From assembly GCA_030740765.1 (NCBI GenBank), contig JASLWR010000005.1:37610-101609 (forward strand): a DNA stretch of 64,000 nt, written 5' to 3'. A program made the position numbers and the translations under genes. Position 1 is the first letter of the stretch. Each line of letters starts with the position of its first letter. Source of the stretch: Thermoplasmatota archaeon. GTDB taxonomy: Archaea > Thermoplasmatota > Penumbrarchaeia > JASLWR01. Under the pieces are notes generated by a model, which was given only the letters and a program-made list of their open reading frames with translations, was not told the DNA's origin and ran no database searches. Of the stretch, positions 44,339-51,958 are shown piece after piece.

Positions 44339-47223
44339 AATTCTCGATTGCAAATGTGTTCACCTCCGTTACCGAATCCTTCAGTGGAATCATGAGGAAC
44401 AGGCGTCGTTCCATGGCCATGATCAGCGGGATAATACTTGGAACCTTGATCATTTCAAGCATTCTGATCTATACGGGAATTCTCCAGGAAGATAATTACC
44501 GCTCAATAATACAATCCACATCTTACGAGGCTTCCTTCACGCTGTCGGATCCCGGTCCCGAAAACCGGCTCTGGAACGTTGTCGATAGCCTTGAAGATGA
44601 GAAACGGGTTGAATCCATGACAGTATTTGGGGGTATTCCGTTTAGCTCGACCTTCGGGGACGGAGAACACATGGGCCGCTCATCCCTGAGTATTTCCATA
44701 TCGGGTGACGTTAAATTACTGGATGTTGATGATTTCGGTAGAGGAGCGGAGATAACCCCATTATTCGTTAGGGATAATTTTACTTCCACCTCCATATACG
44801 ACAAGATGATCGGATCGAATATCGAAGGGACCTTCGAGCTTGGTGCCGGGTTGAACCGGACTGTGATCCCCCGGAGCACCGCTAATCGTTTGAATCTCGA
44901 AGTGGGAGACGTTGTCTCCCAGATGAACATCACAATGGTGGAATTGAGAAGGAATGAAGTGACCACCACCGAGTTCAACCTCATGGATATACACGTGAGC
45001 GGGATCTATGATACTGAGCAGGAAGGTCTTGGGGGATTTCTCTCGAACTTCCTCAGGGTGGAAACCATATATTTTAACACGGAAGTGCTCTATAAATACG
45101 ACAGTGAGCTTGTTCCGCTATTTGAAAAGAAAGGATATTTCTACATGGCGGTCAAGATCGATCAGGACGAGTTCACTCTCGAGGATACGGAAACGCTAAA
45201 TCTGGAGATAAATCGTCTGATAAACGATATTACCGATGAATCGGGAGAGCTTGTAACCGGATCGAATAACGTTGGCAATCTCTTGACACCATTCACTATC
45301 CTGAATTATTTTTTGATAGTATTCGATTTTCTGCTGGTCCTCCCCACAGTGGTTCTATCAATATATCTGCTGATATTCGGTCTGGACCTTTCTTTAGAGG
45401 AGAGACGGCGGGAGATCGCCATATTGAAAGTACAGGGGGCTGACAGCAAGCAGATATTCAGGATATTGAGAAATGAATCCCTGGTGCTATTCCTGGTGGG
45501 GGTGACTCTGGGTTACATACTTGCAATGATGGGTGCATGGGTGATCAGTTCATCAGTTGGTTTCATGAATTTCAATCTTGACACTGCCTACCTCGCGAAT
45601 TTCCTTCAGTTCGATTTTTGGGCCTTTCTTTTCGGTTTTCTAATCATTGGCTCGGTAGTTTTATTGGCGATCCGGAAAAAGGGAAAGACCTTCATCGAGT
45701 TGGAGGTAACCCAGGCAGTACAGAGAATGGAATGGAAGAAAGCAGGGTTCCTAAGAAGGAACAACGTGGATATTATAATGCTGATATTCGGGGGTCTCTG
45801 TGCGCTGATCACTATTCTGGAACTGGTCTTCGGTATCACTACCGTATTCGGCGTGGAGTTGAGCCTTGGAACCGCATTCGATGTCTTCGTGATAGGCTTT
45901 CTCGGGACCATATTCTTCTGGCTGGGTGGAATGCTCAGCGGTCCCAGGATCGCAAAGTGGATGTCGATCAAACTGGAAGGTATTTTCCTTAGATTGAGCT
46001 ATCTTAAGGACGTGGGCAATATTGTAAAGAGCGGCCTTAAAAGACGCGGTGACGTGGCCCGGTTGGTTGTGATAATCGTATTGACCCTCTCCGTTGCAAC
46101 CCTGGCGGTTGCTCAAGGGTTTACAGACGAGCAGTACAGCATCCGCACGCTGGAGTATGAGATCGGCAGCGACTACCAGCTTGAGTTTTCAATCGAGGAG
46201 AACCATACCGTTTTGATAAATGATATCAAAGGCGTCAATCAGGTAATGGCATTGCCCAGCCTCACGGCTAAGATATTGAGCACGGCGACTACTGTTTACG
46301 GTATGGACCCTGCGATAGCTTCTTTTGCCGTTTGGCACGAAAATAGTTTTGAGGATATTACCTACGAAGAAGCACTTTCGACACTAGATATGAATGTTGC
46401 CACGCCCAAAGTGTTTCTGGGTACCGAACTAGCACTCCATGTGGATGCGAAGGTGGGGGACATTATTAAATTAAAGGCAGTTATCGAGGACGATGAGGAA
46501 GAGTTGGTCATCACTGTGCCAATGGAGGTCGAGGTAGTAGCCCTGTTCGACCATGCTCCGGGTCACATCGGTTCCAATTCCGTTATTTGTACATATGAAA
46601 CTTTCAACAGACTAAAGGGATTGATGGGTAACTATACTCCTGTTCTTAGTGACGAATTGGAAGCAACGAACTACCTTATAGACCTTGGTCGCGATGCCGA
46701 TCGGAAGGAAGTTGAGAAGGGTTTCGATCAATTAGAGGGTATTCTCAAGGTCCGTGACCTGGAGGACGAAAAGAATAATATTGGAAACCAGATGAACTTT
46801 GGCATTCCAGGCTTACTCACCATGATGTTCATTACGGCACTTGCCGCTTCTATCACAAGCGCATTTGCTTTTTCCTCCATCATAATGAAGCGCCGAAAAC
46901 GGGAATTTGCCGTACTCCAGACCCTGGGGGCTTCCAGGGGACAGGTTTACAAAACGGCCATCGGAGAGAATGCGCTGTTGATGCTGATATCGGTGATGTT
47001 GGGTATTCTCCTGGGGATCGGAGTCAGTTATCAGATGAACGGTTTCTTCGAATTCATCGGTGAGATACTTGGCCGCGGGGAACTTGATCGCTTGGTGTTT
47101 ATACCCTGGGGGACCGTGTTGATAATCGGTCTGGTGACCCTTGCCGGTATGCTGACTGCCGTTGCTCTGAGCGCCAGAAGCGCCGCCCGGCAGGACCTTG
47201 CTGTTGCCACGAGGGTGATATGA
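44335..47223 (+). CDS. FtsX/MacB-type ABC permease
   Basis: 962 residues. First helix at ~25-45, extracytoplasmic domain to ~315, a first FtsX block (~320-455) with the cytoplasmic coupling segment ERRREIAILKVQGADSKQIF, extra helices ~480-590, a second extracytoplasmic domain (~600-815), and a second FtsX block (~820-955) with KRRKREFAVLQTLGASRGQV. The duplication makes it a single-chain permease. MacB/LolCDE-type systems work mechanically on extracytoplasmic substrates such as lipoproteins or peptides, without transport through the membrane. Both flanking genes are matching ATPases with 4-bp overlaps. Confidence 0.9.
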   Translation: MKFSIANVFTSVTESFSGIMRNRRRSMAMISGIILGTLIISSILIYTGILQEDNYRSIIQSTSYEASFTLSDPGPENRLWNVVDSLEDEKRVESMTVFGGIPFSSTFGDGEHMGRSSLSISISGDVKLLDVDDFGRGAEITPLFVRDNFTSTSIYDKMIGSNIEGTFELGAGLNRTVIPRSTANRLNLEVGDVVSQMNITMVELRRNEVTTTEFNLMDIHVSGIYDTEQEGLGGFLSNFLRVETIYFNTEVLYKYDSELVPLFEKKGYFYMAVKIDQDEFTLEDTETLNLEINRLINDITDESGELVTGSNNVGNLLTPFTILNYFLIVFDFLLVLPTVVLSIYLLIFGLDLSLEERRREIAILKVQGADSKQIFRILRNESLVLFLVGVTLGYILAMMGAWVISSSVGFMNFNLDTAYLANFLQFDFWAFLFGFLIIGSVVLLAIRKKGKTFIELEVTQAVQRMEWKKAGFLRRNNVDIIMLIFGGLCALITILELVFGITTVFGVELSLGTAFDVFVIGFLGTIFFWLGGMLSGPRIAKWMSIKLEGIFLRLSYLKDVGNIVKSGLKRRGDVARLVVIIVLTLSVATLAVAQGFTDEQYSIRTLEYEIGSDYQLEFSIEENHTVLINDIKGVNQVMALPSLTAKILSTATTVYGMDPAIASFAVWHENSFEDITYEEALSTLDMNVATPKVFLGTELALHVDAKVGDIIKLKAVIEDDEEELVITVPMEVEVVALFDHAPGHIGSNSVICTYETFNRLKGLMGNYTPVLSDELEATNYLIDLGRDADRKEVEKGFDQLEGILKVRDLEDEKNNIGNQMNFGIPGLLTMMFITALAASITSAFAFSSIIMKRRKREFAVLQTLGASRGQVYKTAIGENALLMLISVMLGILLGIGVSYQMNGFFEFIGEILGRGELDRLVFIPWGTVLIIGLVTLAGMLTAVALSARSAARQDLAVATRVI

Positions 47224-48278
47224 TGAAGGGCGGGAAGGACAAGATAAAGAAGGTTGGAGGGAATGAAGGACTTGGTGGTGAAAATGTTAAGGAGGATAAT
47301 GTCGCTGAATTCCTGGTAAGGGCCAAGAACGTTTACAGTCTCTACAAGGGAAAGGAGGGCAGCCCGAACGTGGTGGCGTTAAGGGGTCTGAACTTCAAGA
47401 TCAAGCCTGGTGAACTGGTTTCAGTTGTAGGACCTTCCGGATCAGGAAAATCAACCCTTTTAAGAATTCTAGGAGGGCTCCAGGCTCCTTCCGCCGGGCA
47501 CGTATATTATCACGGTAAAGACATAACGAAACTCAGCGAGGTTCAGCTCGTACCTTTCCGGCGGGCCTTGGTAGGTTACGTGTTCCAGGAGGGTAATCTC
47601 ATATCGACGAAAACAGCCCTCCAGAACGTGATCCAGACCCTGAGGTTCGCCGGGAAATCCATAAGGGAATCGAGAGCCAGGGCCGTGGAACTTATGGAAT
47701 TACTTGGTATAAAAGAGAGGATGAATGCCTTGCCCGGTTACCTCAGCGGAGGGGAGAGGCAGAGAGTGGCCATCGCCAGAGCCCTGGCCAACAACCCGGA
47801 GATCATTCTCGCAGATGAACCCACAGGAAACCTTGACTATGCCAATGCCGAGAATGTAATGAAGTTGATACAGGACCTGCGGGAGGAACTGAACATGGCA
47901 TGTTTGGTGGTTACTCACTCGAAACACGTTTCTTCCTTTACGGATCGTTCGGTGGAACTTCGAGACGGGAGATTCATCGGGCAGCATGGGGCGGACCTGG
48001 ACCTTGCTGAGCTATCAAGTTCCCGGCAGGTATTCATCTCGCCTGACGGGACCCTTACCCTGCCTCCAGAGCTCATTCCCGTTATAGACGCCTTCGGGGA
48101 CCTGTGGGACATCAATGTGGAAACCGATCCCCACGGAAATCCCAAGCTCATAGGAACTCCTGTCAGCGGAATTCAAAGAGAGGGTCAAAGCGATATGATG
48201 AATTGGTGTCCCGTGTGCAATGCGGTTATTGAAGGGAAAAAGTTCTTTTGCGACTCGTGCGGTGCCAAATTGGAATGA
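47220..48278 (+). CDS. ABC transporter ATPase (MacB/LolD type) with C-terminal zinc ribbon
   Basis: 352 residues. ATPase core ~25-245: GPSGSGKSTLLRILGG (Walker A, ~72), YVFQEGN (Q-loop), LSGGERQR (~175) and ILADEPTGNLD (~196). The extension (~250-352) ends in a zinc ribbon, CPVCNAV then CDSCGAK. It overlaps the permease gene by 4 bp. With the first, membrane-tethered ATPase it could form a heterodimer on the permease, or the two could compete for it. Second overlapping ATPase genes around one permease are uncommon. Confidence 0.92.
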   Translation: MMKGGKDKIKKVGGNEGLGGENVKEDNVAEFLVRAKNVYSLYKGKEGSPNVVALRGLNFKIKPGELVSVVGPSGSGKSTLLRILGGLQAPSAGHVYYHGKDITKLSEVQLVPFRRALVGYVFQEGNLISTKTALQNVIQTLRFAGKSIRESRARAVELMELLGIKERMNALPGYLSGGERQRVAIARALANNPEIILADEPTGNLDYANAENVMKLIQDLREELNMACLVVTHSKHVSSFTDRSVELRDGRFIGQHGADLDLAELSSSRQVFISPDGTLTLPPELIPVIDAFGDLWDINVETDPHGNPKLIGTPVSGIQREGQSDMMNWCPVCNAVIEGKKFFCDSCGAKLE

Positions 48279-48294
48279 TAATCACGGAGGAATT

Positions 48295-48348
48295 TGGGTA
48301 TGATTTGGGTATGAATGGGTATCGATTTCGGTAAATTGGTATATAATC
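48295..48348 (+). promoter_or_regulatory. Three TGGGTAT repeats at 10-11 bp steps before a TATA box
   Basis: TGGGTAT occurs at 48295, 48306 and 48316, one helical turn apart, followed by TGGTATATAATC (48337-48348), a TATA box matching that of the ABC operon. The gene at 48397 lies ~50 nt downstream. The layout fits cooperative activator binding on one DNA face. Confidence 0.55.
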
Positions 48349-48396
48349 TCCTGACCATAACTATACTGTCTACTTGTAAGACAGGAGGTATAGAAA

Positions 48397-49128
48397 ATGA
48401 ATCGAAAAACGATATTAATCGGGCTGGGTGTATTGACCCTTTTGCTGACCGTGGGAATTGCCGCCGCAGGTTTCGACGAGGAAATCGAAGATCTGTTGCC
48501 TGGGAAACGTGGAGAAATGGAGGGTAAAAGGGGGGGCGAACGCGGAGAATTCGGAATGATGCATGGTATGCAGGGACCTCGTGAGACTGGAGATCTAGAC
48601 AATGACAGCATTCCGAACAGCGAAGACCCTGATGATGATGGTGACGGGATAAATGACACCGATGATGAATTCCCCCACGATCATGACAACGACGGTATAC
48701 CTGACCCGAAAGATGATGACGATGACAATGACGGCATACCCGATTCCGAGGATGATTCCTACGTCGGCAACTGCCCCGAAGGTGAAGGTCCCGGACCGCG
48801 AAGACCGCATGAGAGGATGAGGGAGCGCCGAGAGGACTTCATGAACGGCGATCTGGATAATGACAGCATCGCCAACTGTGAGGACCCGGACGACGACGGT
48901 GACGGTATAAACGACACCGCGGACGAGTACCCGCACGACCACGACAATGACGGTATCCCCGATGGCAGGGACGACGACGATGACAACGACGGTGTTCCCG
49001 ATGATGAGGATGACGAATACGTGGGAAACACCCCGGAGATGAAAGACCGAAAAGAGATGAGAAAGAACCATCGTGGCGAAGAAGGTAGAGAAGGACATAA
49101 AGGAGGACGTAAAGGAAGACGAAATTAA
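48397..49128 (+). CDS. Secreted acidic protein with duplicated thrombospondin-3-like calcium repeats
   Basis: 243 residues with AGGAGGTA upstream and a signal peptide (~1-24). Two long acidic blocks (~67-128 and ~150-211) repeat nearly identically: DLDNDSIPNSEDPDDDGDG and DLDNDSIANCEDPDDDGDG, each followed by HDHDNDGIPD and DDDDDNDG stretches. These Asp-rich turns are the thrombospondin type 3 calcium-binding motif. A basic region and two Cys link them, and the C terminus is very basic (about ten Lys/Arg). No membrane anchor is seen, so it is secreted or held by charge. The DNA identity of the blocks suggests a recent duplication. Confidence 0.82.
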   Translation: MNRKTILIGLGVLTLLLTVGIAAAGFDEEIEDLLPGKRGEMEGKRGGERGEFGMMHGMQGPRETGDLDNDSIPNSEDPDDDGDGINDTDDEFPHDHDNDGIPDPKDDDDDNDGIPDSEDDSYVGNCPEGEGPGPRRPHERMRERREDFMNGDLDNDSIANCEDPDDDGDGINDTADEYPHDHDNDGIPDGRDDDDDNDGVPDDEDDEYVGNTPEMKDRKEMRKNHRGEEGREGHKGGRKGRRN

Positions 49129-49137
49129 TCACCTTAG

Positions 49138-49174
49138 ATCGGAAAGCGGAAATTCCCCCTTTCCGATTTTTTTA
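49138..49174 (+). terminator. Strong hairpin and T-run terminator after the calcium-repeat gene
   Basis: ATCGGAAAG (49138-49146) pairs with CTTTCCGAT (49159-49167), followed by seven Ts. It begins ten bases after the stop of the gene ending at 49128. Confidence 0.8.
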
Positions 49175-49308
49175 TTAACAATCTGATTGCATCGTCCAAA
49201 AAAACCATAAGGGATGAGATGCTGAATTGGATAGGAAACTGGTAAATATTCAATGCTTTTTATCCTACCTGGAAGACATCAGAAAAAGAGCGGTGGAGGC
49301 GATAAGAA

Positions 49309-49494
49309 ATGACTAAAACGGTCAATAAAATACTTGAGGTAAAGAAGGTCGATAAGATATTCACCAAACTTGTCAAGATGAGCCAGGATGTCTTATCTTT
49401 ACTTGAAAAGTCGAGTCCCGACATAGAATCAGAGATTCTATTAGGGCTAATAGAAACTAGTAAAGTTTCTATGTCGCCTACTGGCTCGGCTTGA
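49309..49494 (+). CDS. Short protein whose C-terminal half is encoded by the hairpin repeat
   Basis: 61 residues, ATG 49309, with GGTGGAGGCGAT upstream. The first ~33 residues (MTKTVNKILEVKKVDKIFTK and on) look like a natural helical protein; from ~residue 34 on, the frame runs through repeat copy 3 to a stop in it. Probably a small gene truncated by the arrival of the repeat. A gene of this length that always contained it cannot be ruled out. Confidence 0.4.
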   Translation: MTKTVNKILEVKKVDKIFTKLVKMSQDVLSLLEKSSPDIESEILLGLIETSKVSMSPTGSA

Positions 49495-49523
49495 AAGTTT
49501 GACACGCCAACAGGTGTGTCTTT
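49398..49523 (-). repeat. Hairpin repeat copy 3 with 58-bp core (inverted)
   Basis: In - strand reading: hairpin 1 GACAC/GTGTC with loop ACCTGTTGGC, outer stem AAGCCGAG/CTCGACTT, core 49419-49476 identical to that of copy 2. Against copy 2's AAGCCAAG/CTTGGCTT, an A-T pair has become G-C, a compensated change, with one new mismatch. Confidence 0.82.
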
Positions 49524-49589
49524 ACTTGACAAGACGGAGACTACTGGTCCGTCTTGGCATGTTAGAGTGCCAGCATGGTACGTCTTTAC
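49521..49589 (-). repeat. Hairpin repeat unit C (without core, inverted)
   Basis: Adjoins copy 3. In - strand reading CAAGACGGA and TCCGTCTTG make a perfect 9-bp stem (+ strand arms 49530-49538 and 49548-49556) around loop CCAGTAG plus two bases, the loop conserved in all units though the stem sequence is entirely different. The first hairpin loop is kept (CCATGCTGGC) but its stem is poor. Confidence 0.7.
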
Positions 49590-49603
49590 AAGAGATGGCA
49601 GTT

Positions 49604-49894
49604 TTAATCTAATAGACCATTCAACATCAAAATAGCAGCTTTGCACATTACAGTGCTGTCCTCGGCGGATATCTTCAGCATCATTCTCTTTTGGAACAAT
49701 TGATCCGCTTCCACTAGCAAGGTCTCAGACCGGTGGATACCCTGCAGCTTTGCCCGGATGATCAGCGAGTAGAACTTTTTCTCGGCATTCCAGTAATCAA
49801 TATCGGATCTTGAGGTCGATTGACCTATTTTTTCATCACAACGGGTGATTTCTTTTTTGATATCCTCTAAGGATCTATCTATCAAAAGTTCCAT
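49604..49894 (-). CDS. Hypothetical helical protein
   Basis: 96 residues. AGGAGAGATGG lies before the ATG at 49894. The sequence is helical and charged (LIDRSLEDIKKEITRCDEKI, YWNAEKKFYSLIIRAKLQGI). No family recognised, no membrane segment. It ends 14 bp before the repeat cluster at 49.4-49.6 kb. Confidence 0.6.
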   Translation of the reverse strand: MELLIDRSLEDIKKEITRCDEKIGQSTSRSDIDYWNAEKKFYSLIIRAKLQGIHRSETLLVEADQLFQKRMMLKISAEDSTVMCKAAILMLNGLLD

Positions 49895-50114
49895 TATCCA
49901 TCTCTCCTAAAGTAACGGATAGTCAACATCCTACAAGGCAATTTTGTACATTAAATTTTTTCACAAATATAATTCTTATTTTACGACAAGATTCTCATTC
50001 GTTGGATTCACGCCATGGAACTATGGATTGTTATTGTGTATCACTCCTTATATATGATTAAATCCATGTTTATTATCAGAGGGGGATTTACTGTTGAGGA
50101 AATGGTGAATCCAA

Positions 50115-50510
50115 ATGAGTCAAACCGAGACTACAATCGATGTCAGAGAAGTAATAGACATCAAGGAACTTGTCATGGCCCAATTGCTGACCGATGATTA
50201 CTGTTTGAAGATCATATCGGGAACAGCCAAAAAGGGCATGAGCGTGAAAGAGATGGCCTTTACCTATTTCATCCCCTTTGCCACCTGCTACAAGAAGGTG
50301 GCTCAGCTCGAAGCTATCGGGCTGTTGCGAGAGGATGGTAAAGCTCTCAAGGGAAACGGAAAGAAATATTCCGTTTACAGCTCATGTCTTAAGAACTTGG
50401 AGGTCAATTACAAGAACAAACGGATCGTACTGGAGATAGAGCTGGAAGGTCAGGGGCCGAAGAAGATAACGCTGGACCTGACCGAGGGTTCACTCCTCAC
50501 GACCACGTGA
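50115..50510 (+). CDS. Winged-helix transcription regulator
   Basis: 131 residues; GGTGA at 50104-50108 supports ATG 50115. The helix-turn-helix lies at ~35-70 (IISGTAKKGMSVKEMAFTYF, CYKKVAQLEAIGLL) with a wing (NGKKYSVYSS), followed by a beta-rich end (RIVLEIELEGQGPKKITLDL). ArsR-like. A TATA-like CTTATATATG lies ~65 nt upstream. Target unknown; the next gene on this strand is signal peptidase I. Confidence 0.8.
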   Translation: MSQTETTIDVREVIDIKELVMAQLLTDDYCLKIISGTAKKGMSVKEMAFTYFIPFATCYKKVAQLEAIGLLREDGKALKGNGKKYSVYSSCLKNLEVNYKNKRIVLEIELEGQGPKKITLDLTEGSLLTTT

Positions 50511-50675
50511 TTCGTTTTCCTAAAAGATGTCTATTATTCTTTTTTTCCCCGGTGCCTGGGGTCTGGAACTGTTAATGAGTAGATTCTTCATTGTTTTTTC
50601 TCCACTCTTAAACAGGCAACATTAAAGTATTTTAAAGGGGTTATTGACCCGAGCGTTATCGTTAAAGGGGAGCAA

Positions 50676-51788
50676 ATGGCCAAGAGACGAATGGACCGGG
50701 AAACCTGGGAAAAAGAAAATTCCGATGACGAGGAATTTAAACCCAAGGGGAAAAAACAGAAACGAGGTGTCGGACGCAAGATTCTTTTCTTGATAGGCAG
50801 TTTTATTAAACACCTGGCAATAATAGTTTTTATGATAACCGTGGTGTTGGTATTGTTGTGGGGATATACGGGAAGCTGGCCACCGTTCGTGGTAGTACAA
50901 TCCGGCAGCATGATGCATCATGAAACCGACAGCCAGTACGGTGCAGTTGACACAGGAGACCTGATCCTGTACAGAAACGTCGATAAAAGCGTGATACAAT
51001 CCGAGACCACCAGCTGGGTGGACCATGAAGAAAAACATTACGGCACCTGGGGTGACGTTCTTATTTTCGAGAAGAACGGCGAGGACAGCACACCGATGAT
51101 CCACAGGGCGGTGGTTTGGCTGGAAGTGAATCTTGCTGACTACGACGCGAACACACGTCGGGGTGCCACTTACGATATACCCTCCATGGGGCTTCAGGCA
51201 CAATCCGGAAAGGTGGTCATAGCTGATTACCCGGCCTTTGCCACCAACAGCTCCGAGACCACTGATCTGGAAATAGACCTTGGCCAGATATTGGATAAAT
51301 ATCATGAGCAGGGACAAAAACCCAAGAGCGGTTATATAACGAAAGGTGATAATAATCCCCGGATCGACCAGCCCGATATATGTATGCCGGTGGTTGACGA
51401 GTGGGTGATGGGAAAGGGTGGGGGCGAGATCCCATGGCTGGGTCTCATCAGTCTGATATACAAGGATAATCCAGACCCGATCCCGCGCAATTCAATTTTA
51501 TGGTCCGCCTTTACGTTGATCATTCTTTTCGGTATCTCAATCAACCTCGAGATAGTTATAAAGATGATAAAAAAACGCCGAAAGAAAAAAAAGGAGAGAT
51601 CCAAGAAGAAGGATGAAAAGCGGATTCAGAGGATCTACTCAAAGCTGGACAATAGTCCCAAAAAGAAAAGGGAATGGAATAATACAGTAGAAATTGTTGA
51701 CGATTATGATGATCGCGGGGGTGGTCCGACGGGAGACGGATGGGACTGGGATGATGATGATGATGATGACGATTACTATGATGATTAA
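50676..51788 (+). CDS. Signal peptidase I, archaeal/ER type, with acidic C-terminal tail
   Basis: 370 residues with AAAGGGGAG upstream. First helix at ~38-60, then VVQSGSMMH with the nucleophile Ser (~77) and DSTPMIHRAV with the catalytic His (~143) that replaces Lys in the archaeal/ER class. A ~90-residue insertion follows, then GDNNPRIDQP (catalytic Asp region) and a second helix (~272-290). The C-terminal cytoplasmic tail is first basic (KKRRKKKKERSKKK), then acidic, ending WDWDDDDDDDDYYDD. Typical archaeal enzymes lack such a tail. It removes signal peptides from exported proteins, of which this window holds many. Confidence 0.92.
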   Translation: MAKRRMDRETWEKENSDDEEFKPKGKKQKRGVGRKILFLIGSFIKHLAIIVFMITVVLVLLWGYTGSWPPFVVVQSGSMMHHETDSQYGAVDTGDLILYRNVDKSVIQSETTSWVDHEEKHYGTWGDVLIFEKNGEDSTPMIHRAVVWLEVNLADYDANTRRGATYDIPSMGLQAQSGKVVIADYPAFATNSSETTDLEIDLGQILDKYHEQGQKPKSGYITKGDNNPRIDQPDICMPVVDEWVMGKGGGEIPWLGLISLIYKDNPDPIPRNSILWSAFTLIILFGISINLEIVIKMIKKRRKKKKERSKKKDEKRIQRIYSKLDNSPKKKREWNNTVEIVDDYDDRGGGPTGDGWDWDDDDDDDDYYDD

Positions 51789-51958
51789 GCCAAAAAAGAT
51801 AACGAATATCTTTTGTAGATCACTTTTTGAATGTATTGAATGAGGTGCCTCGGTTCATTGATCCTTGTTTTATTCTGATTTACTATACTTCTTTTTTTCT
51901 TGGATTTTTTTCTGCTTTTTTCCAGCTCATTTTTGACACCTATGAGTAACATTATTAT

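Noticed and set aside
49260..49646. 128-residue frame on the - strand running through both repeat units at 49.4-49.6 kb
   Set aside because: It is open because the repeat family stays open in this frame. It has no Shine-Dalgarno and overlaps two better-supported genes. It is kept only as support for the frame-preserving nature of the repeat.
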